Source of the DNA: Gp6-AA40 sp050742535
GTDB taxonomy: Bacteria; Acidobacteriota; Vicinamibacteria; Vicinamibacterales; UBA2999
NCBI GenBank assembly: GCA_050742535.1
Contig: JBOGIQ010000228.1
Location: 1 to 9,690, forward strand
DNA: 9,690 nt
Reading direction: 5' to 3'
Below the pieces are notes generated by a model, which worked only from the letters and a program-made list of their open reading frames with translations, searched no databases and was not told the origin of the DNA. Positions 5,774 to 9,690 of the stretch are shown here, one piece after another; the stretch's first letter is position 1, and each line of letters begins with the position of its first letter. The translations under genes were made by a program, and so were the position numbers.

Positions 5774-6817
5774 CTAGCGAACCGGGAAGATGGCCAGCCG
5801 GTCACCGGTATAGGAACCGACCCACAGAGTCTTGCCAACCTCGACCGCGACGGTGCCGGCGCCGAATCCGCCAATCGGCGGCTGTCGCAGCACCTCCGTG
5901 ACCTTCAGCGTCTTCGGATCGACCTTGACGACCACGGTTGCGGGCGGCTGGCCAGGGTTCAACGTCTGGCCGGTGGCAAGCAGGCTCCCGTCCGCGGCCC
6001 AGCGAATGTTGTCCACGCGGAAGCCAAGTGGAACCTCCTGGCGCTTCGGTTCCTTGTCGCCGCGCGACAGCGTGAAGAACGACTGGCTGCCCCAGGCGGC
6101 GACGTACAGCGTTCGGCCATCCGGCGAGATCTCGATGCCGTTGGCGCCCGATGCCTCGCTGCCTGGCACCTTCTGCCATCCGCTGGCGGTGTGCCATTCC
6201 CACAGCTCGCCGTTCCGTTCCGCCTTCTGCAGCGCCGCCATCCCGCCCGGATTCCCGCGCGGCAGGAAATTCGTCGCGATGAACCCGCCATCGTCGAGCC
6301 ATCGGACCGAGTTCAGGCCGATCGGATCCGGCGCGACGGCGCAGCCGATCCAGGTGAGCGTCGGTGTCCCCTTCCGCGCGTCGAGCGTAAATATCTCCAC
6401 TGATTCGCGGCCGCCGTGGAGGACGACGTAGAGGGTGTGAACGCCGTTGCGTCCTTCGCGCAGCGACAGACCATGCGTCTGGAACTTCGCTTTGGTGGCG
6501 GTGTCCGGCACACCGGGACAGCTTTTGTACGTCTTGGCGTCCAGCGTTTCGGCGACGCCGGCCGCGGGGTAGGCCTGGATGCTCGTCCGATCGCTGACAC
6601 GAATCAGATGGATTCCGCCGGCGCCGGCGTACGCGCCGGCAACAACCCACTGGCCGCCGGGAACGACCACCAGATCCTCGGGTGCCCGCTGGCCGCAGAT
6701 GAACTGCACCTCGCCGGCGGCGACACAGGGCGGAGGAGTCGGAGGAGCCTGCTGAGCCACAATGCCCACGGCCGTGAGCACCATACCTGTTACGACGCCG
6801 ACGATCACGCTTCTCAT
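5774..6817 (-). CDS. Secreted paraoxonase/SMP-30-like six-bladed beta-propeller
   Basis: A 347-residue exported beta-propeller of the paraoxonase / SMP-30 gluconolactonase / strictosidine synthase-like group, calcium-dependent lactonases and esterases. The signal peptide is residues 1-21 (hydrophobic VIVGVVTGMVLTAVGIVA). Remembered PON1 catalytic-calcium ligands (E53, N168, N224, D269, N270) have counterparts here: E47 in PEDLVV, N169 in GLNSVRW, N226 in GANGIEISPDGRTLYVA, and D269-N270 in RVDNIRW. The PON1 His dyad (H115, H134) matches H115 in THGLS and H134 in YVVLHGGRESVEIF. The PON1 structural-calcium ligand D169 appears replaced by S170. Activity on lactones or aryl esters in the periplasm is therefore plausible, but the substrate is unknown; a non-enzymatic propeller is the alternative. 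The start at 6817 is fixed by GGAGGA (6822-6827) five bases upstream. It is the first gene of the leftward series and is divergent from the porin gene. Confidence 0.9.
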   Translation of the reverse strand: MRSVIVGVVTGMVLTAVGIVAQQAPPTPPPCVAAGEVQFICGQRAPEDLVVVPGGQWVVAGAYAGAGGIHLIRVSDRTSIQAYPAAGVAETLDAKTYKSCPGVPDTATKAKFQTHGLSLREGRNGVHTLYVVLHGGRESVEIFTLDARKGTPTLTWIGCAVAPDPIGLNSVRWLDDGGFIATNFLPRGNPGGMAALQKAERNGELWEWHTASGWQKVPGSEASGANGIEISPDGRTLYVAAWGSQSFFTLSRGDKEPKRQEVPLGFRVDNIRWAADGSLLATGQTLNPGQPPATVVVKVDPKTLKVTEVLRQPPIGGFGAGTVAVEVGKTLWVGSYTGDRLAIFPVR

Positions 6818-6950
6818 CTGATCCTCCGAACGCGTGACTGTAACACCCGCGACATACTCGATTCAAAATCGGACGCTACACTGCACAGCGGCCAGTCTGT
6901 CGATGGCCACCAGACGTAGGGACGTTACACGGATTTAATGTGGCGGAAAC

Positions 6951-8150
6951 ATGCGCAAAACACCATGCCGTTACGCTGACGTCATGAGTTTGTTACGCAC
7001 AATCGACGTGGCGGTTACAGGGGTCCGCGTTCCGGCCTGGCTGCTCGTTCTGATTGGCATGCTCACGACGGCCGCTCCTGCGCAGGCGCAGGCTGCCAAG
7101 GAGCAGCCATCGACGTATGACCGGATCTGGACCGACTTCACCCAGTGGTACAAGAACGACGACAACCCGGCGGTCCAGCAGGTGCTCTTTACCGGGCGGT
7201 TTCAGCATGATTTCGCGACCGTCTCGGCCGACCAGGGCGATCACGACGAGTCGAACATCCGGCGCGTGCGGTTCGGGCCGCGGGTGACCTTCCTCCGCAA
7301 GTTTCTGTTTCACACCGAGGTCGAAGTGAATCCGCAGGAACGGGACCCGTTCTACATGCGGCTGACCGACGCGTATGTGCAGTGGAACCACAGCCCGCAG
7401 TTCGCGCTGACGGTAGGCAAGCACGCGGCGCAATTCACGCAGGAGGGCGCCACGTCCTCGCGCGAGCTCCTGACGATCGACCGCAGCATCATCGGCCAGA
7501 ACATCTGGTTTCCGCAGGAGTACATGCCCGGTGTGAGCGTGTCGGGGCGAGTCGCGCCATGGAACTACCGCGTCGGCGTGTACAGCTCCGGCGCGATGAA
7601 CCGCGAGTACGGCGAGTTCAGCGGCGACTACTTCATGCTCGGCATTCTCGGCTACGACTTCGCGAAGAAGCTGTCCGTGAAGGAGGCGGTGCTCACTGGC
7701 AACTATCTCTACCAGCACCCCGATCCGGACAACACGTTCACCCGCCAGCTCGAACACATCTTCTCGACTCACTTCCGCTACGAGGCGAATAAGTGGGGCG
7801 TGCGCTCGGATCTTTCCAGCGCGCAAGGCTACCTTGGACAGCAGGACCTGTGGGCGGCGATGGTGATGCCGTTCTACAACATCACCAGCAAGCTGCAGGC
7901 GGTGACGCGGTACACGCACATGGAAAGCGATGGCCTGAACGGCATCCGGCCGACGGGCTACGAGGCTCGCGTCGTTCCCGGCCGCGGCGACGAGTTCAAC
8001 GAGCTGTATCTGGGTGCAAACTACTTCTTCTACGGTCACCGGTTGAAGGTGCAGACCGGCGTGCAGTTCGCGGACATGAACGACAGCGCCAACGACGGCG
8101 GCGAATACTCCGGCGTGTCCTGGACGACGGGAATTCGCGTCGGGTGGTGA
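6951..8150 (+). CDS. Outer-membrane porin, phosphate-selective porin O/P family
   Basis: A 399-residue predicted 16-stranded beta-barrel of the OprO/OprP family (PF07396), which lets small anions cross the outer membrane. The signal peptide core is about 29-41, with cleavage after AQA near 46-48. Family features are VLFTGRFQHDF at the start of the barrel, SNIRRVRFGPRVTFLRKFLFHTEVEV, the DAYVQWNHSPQFALTVGKHAAQFTQEG segment with SSRELLTIDRS, and many alternating aromatic strands. The C-terminus ends GIRVGW, a terminal aromatic as expected for recognition by the BAM complex. Phosphate specificity is known for OprP but not for every family member, so the substrate is inferred from the neighbouring phoU-pstB. 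The start is uncertain: the ATG at 6951 has a weak GGCGGA upstream, while an ATG at 6984 or GTG at 7008 would give a shorter, more typical signal peptide. GTTAC motifs recur around this start. Confidence 0.88.
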   Translation: MRKTPCRYADVMSLLRTIDVAVTGVRVPAWLLVLIGMLTTAAPAQAQAAKEQPSTYDRIWTDFTQWYKNDDNPAVQQVLFTGRFQHDFATVSADQGDHDESNIRRVRFGPRVTFLRKFLFHTEVEVNPQERDPFYMRLTDAYVQWNHSPQFALTVGKHAAQFTQEGATSSRELLTIDRSIIGQNIWFPQEYMPGVSVSGRVAPWNYRVGVYSSGAMNREYGEFSGDYFMLGILGYDFAKKLSVKEAVLTGNYLYQHPDPDNTFTRQLEHIFSTHFRYEANKWGVRSDLSSAQGYLGQQDLWAAMVMPFYNITSKLQAVTRYTHMESDGLNGIRPTGYEARVVPGRGDEFNELYLGANYFFYGHRLKVQTGVQFADMNDSANDGGEYSGVSWTTGIRVGW

Positions 8151-8163
8151 CGGTGCCGGGCGT

Positions 8164-8312
8164 TAGTACTTAGTGCTTGGTTCTTGGTTCTTCGTCCGTG
8201 CGTGGTCCCTGGTCCTGCGTCCACGCTGGCCCTCCAGGACCAAGGACCAAGGACCAAGGACGGACGTAGGACCAAGAACGGACCAAGCACGAAGGCCCAA
8301 GGACGTGGGACC
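8164..8312. repeat. Low-complexity inverted repeat of GGACCAA-type heptamers
   Basis: GGACCAA is repeated three times in tandem (8237-8257) and followed by GGAC, with further GGACCAAG copies at 8269-8276 and 8280-8287. The left half (8164-8216) carries the complementary sense, with GTGCTTGGTTC at 8173-8183 matching the reverse complement of 8280-8290 at 10 of 11 bases, plus TTGGTTC, GGTCCC and GGTCCT. The whole can fold into a long imperfect hairpin. It fills the gap between the convergent porin (stop 8150) and phoU (stop 8315) genes, and no open frame in it looks real. Confidence 0.8.
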
Positions 8313-8314
8313 TA

Positions 8315-8989
8315 CTACGGCGTCGCCGGCGGATGGTGCCGGACGTCCTGCGCCGACACCATGAAGATCACGTCCTCCGCGATGTTCGTGGCGTGATCGC
8401 CGATGCGCTCGAGATGGCGCGAGACGAGGATCAGGTCGAGCGCCGGCTCGATCGTTTCCACGCTCTGCAGCATGTACGTCAGTAACTCCCGGAATACCTG
8501 CGTCTTCAGCGCATCGAGCTCGTCGTCGGAATTCAACACCGAGCGCGCCAGCTCGGTATCGCGCTTCACATAGGAATCCAGCGCGTCCCGCAGCATCGTC
8601 TGCGCGATGGTGCCCATGCGCGGGATGTCGATCAGCTGCTTCACCGGGGCATGCCCGAGATACCGTACCGCCGCCTCGGCGATGTTGACGGCAAGATCGC
8701 CAACCCGTTCGAGGTCGCTGTTGATCTTCACCGCCGCGACGATGGCGCGGAGATCGGTGGCCATCGGCTGATAGAGGGCCAGCAGGCGGAAGCTGCGGTT
8801 GTCCACGTCGATGTGCAGCCGGTTGATCGGCTCATCGCCCGTGAGCACCTTGTCGAGCAGTCCGTGCTCGCGTGCGACGAGCCCTTCGACGGCCGCGCGC
8901 ACCCGTTCCTCCGCCAGCCCGCCCATTTCGAGCAGCCGCCCCTTCAGCGTCTCGAGCTCCTCCTGGAAGTGACGTACTGTCTGTTCCAC
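8315..8989 (-). CDS. phoU: Phosphate transport/Pho regulon regulator PhoU
   Basis: A 224-residue PhoU, close to the usual length of about 220-240. PhoU is a peripheral cytoplasmic helical protein that couples the PstSCAB transporter to the PhoR sensor kinase and restrains phosphate uptake and the Pho response when phosphate is plentiful. The two repeated three-helix bundles each carry the metal-binding motif: NSDLERVGDLAVNIAE (E94, D98) and SRHLERIGDHATNIAEDV (E194, D198). The start is the GTG at 8989: it gives the expected N-terminus VEQTVRHFQEELETLK, shares one base with the pstB stop (TAGTG), and has GGGAG at 8999-9003, nine bases upstream. The open frame runs on to 9628, but that extension lies antiparallel-free over pstB in another frame and is not coding. 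The overlap implies co-translation with pstB. Confidence 0.97.
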   Translation of the reverse strand: MEQTVRHFQEELETLKGRLLEMGGLAEERVRAAVEGLVAREHGLLDKVLTGDEPINRLHIDVDNRSFRLLALYQPMATDLRAIVAAVKINSDLERVGDLAVNIAEAAVRYLGHAPVKQLIDIPRMGTIAQTMLRDALDSYVKRDTELARSVLNSDDELDALKTQVFRELLTYMLQSVETIEPALDLILVSRHLERIGDHATNIAEDVIFMVSAQDVRHHPPATP

Positions 8990-9690
8990 TAACCGAATCT
9001 CCCGGTCACGTAATCCTCCGTCAGCTTCTCGGTTGGATTCGTGAATATTTTGTCCGTACGGTCGTACTCGACGAGGCGGCCGAGCCAGAAGAACGCCGTG
9101 TAATCCGACACACGCGCCGCCTGCTGCATATTGTGCGTGACGATCACCACCGTGTAGTTCTTCTTCAGGTCGTACGCCAGTTCCTCGATGCGCTGCGTGG
9201 CGATTGGATCCAGCGCCGATGCCGGCTCGTCCATCAGGAGGATGTCGGGCCGGACCGCCAGCGCACGGGCGATGCAGAGCCGCTGCTGCTGCCCACCGGA
9301 GAGCGCGAGCGCCGACTCCTGCAGCCGATCTTTGACTTCGTCCCACAGGGCGGCCTGACGCAGGCTTTCCTCGACCTGTGAAGCGAGTTCCGACTTGCTG
9401 CTGACCATTCCGTTGACGCGCAGGCCATAGGCGATGTTCTCGAAGATCGACTTCGGGAACGGATTCGACTTCTGGAAGACCATCCCGACCCGTCGCCGCA
9501 ACTGCACGACGTCCACTCCCGATCCGTAGATGTCCTTCTTGTCGATCAGAACCTGGCCATCGACCCGTGTCTCGGGAATGATGTCGTTCATACGGTTGAT
9601 CGTCCGCAGGAACGTGCTCTTGCCGCACCCCGACGGACCGATGAACGCGGTGACGACGTTCGGCCGGATCCGGACCGAGATGTCCTCGAG
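8989..9690 (-). CDS. pstB: Phosphate ABC transporter ATP-binding protein PstB (5' end cut)
   Basis: 233 residues of PstB are visible, and the gene continues beyond the right edge; about 20-30 N-terminal residues should be missing. PstB hydrolyses ATP on the cytoplasmic face to power phosphate import through PstA/PstC from the binding protein PstS. Motifs in order are Walker A GPSGCGKST (about 9612-9638), a Q-loop in VGMVFQKSNPFPKSIFENI (the FPKSI segment is typical of PstB), the signature LSGGQQQRLCIARAL, Walker B ILLMDEPASALDP and the H-loop in VIVTHNMQQAARVSDY. The ATG at 9591 is internal, since Walker A lies upstream of it. The gene ends TTCGGTTAG and overlaps phoU by one base. The usual order pstS-pstC-pstA-pstB-phoU predicts the other pst genes to the right of the window. 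Confidence 0.98.
   Translation of the reverse strand, partial: LEDISVRIRPNVVTAFIGPSGCGKSTFLRTINRMNDIIPETRVDGQVLIDKKDIYGSGVDVVQLRRRVGMVFQKSNPFPKSIFENIAYGLRVNGMVSSKSELASQVEESLRQAALWDEVKDRLQESALALSGGQQQRLCIARALAVRPDILLMDEPASALDPIATQRIEELAYDLKKNYTVVIVTHNMQQAARVSDYTAFFWLGRLVEYDRTDKIFTNPTEKLTEDYVTGRFG

Noticed and set aside
6618..6645. Palindrome GCCGGCG-TACG-CGCCGGC inside the propeller gene
   Set aside because: It encodes Ala-Gly-rich codons within a propeller blade and differs in sequence from the repeat families. Codon bias in GC-rich DNA explains it.
5802..6866. Second minus-strand frame across the propeller gene (354 residues)
   Set aside because: Very Arg-rich and without domains. The other frame has a ribosome site, a signal peptide and conserved calcium ligands.
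6993..8039. Long open frame antisense to the porin (348 residues)
   Set aside because: Composition is typical of an antisense frame in GC-rich DNA, with many His, Arg and Val. The sense strand has a signal peptide and porin motifs.
8237..8261. Tandem GGACCAA heptamers as a CRISPR array
   Set aside because: The units are only seven bases long and contiguous, with no spacers, and no cas gene is nearby.
8990..9628. Upstream open extension of the phoU frame, giving a 437-residue protein
   Set aside because: It runs over pstB in a different frame, has no family features, and the phoU domain begins cleanly at the GTG at 8989 with its own ribosome site.

Overview
The window is GC-rich (roughly 60-65% by eye) and carries about ten tightly packed genes, most with Sec signal peptides and one encoding an outer-membrane beta-barrel, so the host is a Gram-negative bacterium. 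A TIGR03435-family gene, typical of soil Acidobacteriota, together with GTCCGGCTNNAGCCGGAC-type and GTCCGCC-type palindromic repeats between genes, points to Acidobacteriota, probably a Vicinamibacteria-like lineage. That assignment is inference; no rRNA gene is present.

Layout. (1) 105-1917, plus strand: a secreted eight-cysteine protein and a secreted protein of Ig-like (DUF1573/ASH-type) domains, separated by a very stable 16-bp stem-loop. (2) 1907-2677, minus strand: an uncharacterised secreted protein, overlapping the previous gene tail to tail by 11 bp. (3) 2768-3622, plus strand: a secreted M28 zinc peptidase, divergent from (2) across a 90-bp gap holding two inverted CACGTG sites. (4) 3700-6817, minus strand, four genes read leftward in the order paraoxonase-like beta-propeller, zinc-ribbon membrane protein, MpaB/DUF2236 oxygenase-like protein, TIGR03435 protein. 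Palindromic repeats sit between or at the ends of these genes, and one is translated inside the zinc-ribbon gene. (5) 6951-8150, plus strand: a porin of the phosphate-selective O/P family. (6) 8164-8312: a low-complexity inverted repeat built on a GGACCAA heptamer. (7) 8315-9690, minus strand: phoU and pstB, with pstB cut by the window edge.

Functionally, only the right end forms a recognisable system. PstB is the ATPase of the high-affinity phosphate transporter and PhoU its regulatory partner, and a porin of a family that includes phosphate-specific channels lies just beyond, transcribed toward them. The rest of the window is a series of mostly exported, individually transcribed or loosely linked proteins. 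No mobile element, CRISPR array, tRNA or rRNA was found, and I see no clear new multi-gene system. The best leads are the MpaB-like gene with no usable ATG/GTG/TTG start for its conserved N-terminus, the conservation of the paraoxonase catalytic residues in the propeller, the repeat family flanking and entering genes, and a cluster of GTTAC motifs around the porin start. No stretch longer than 300 bases lacks a gene; the longest gap (8151-8314) is filled by the heptamer repeat.
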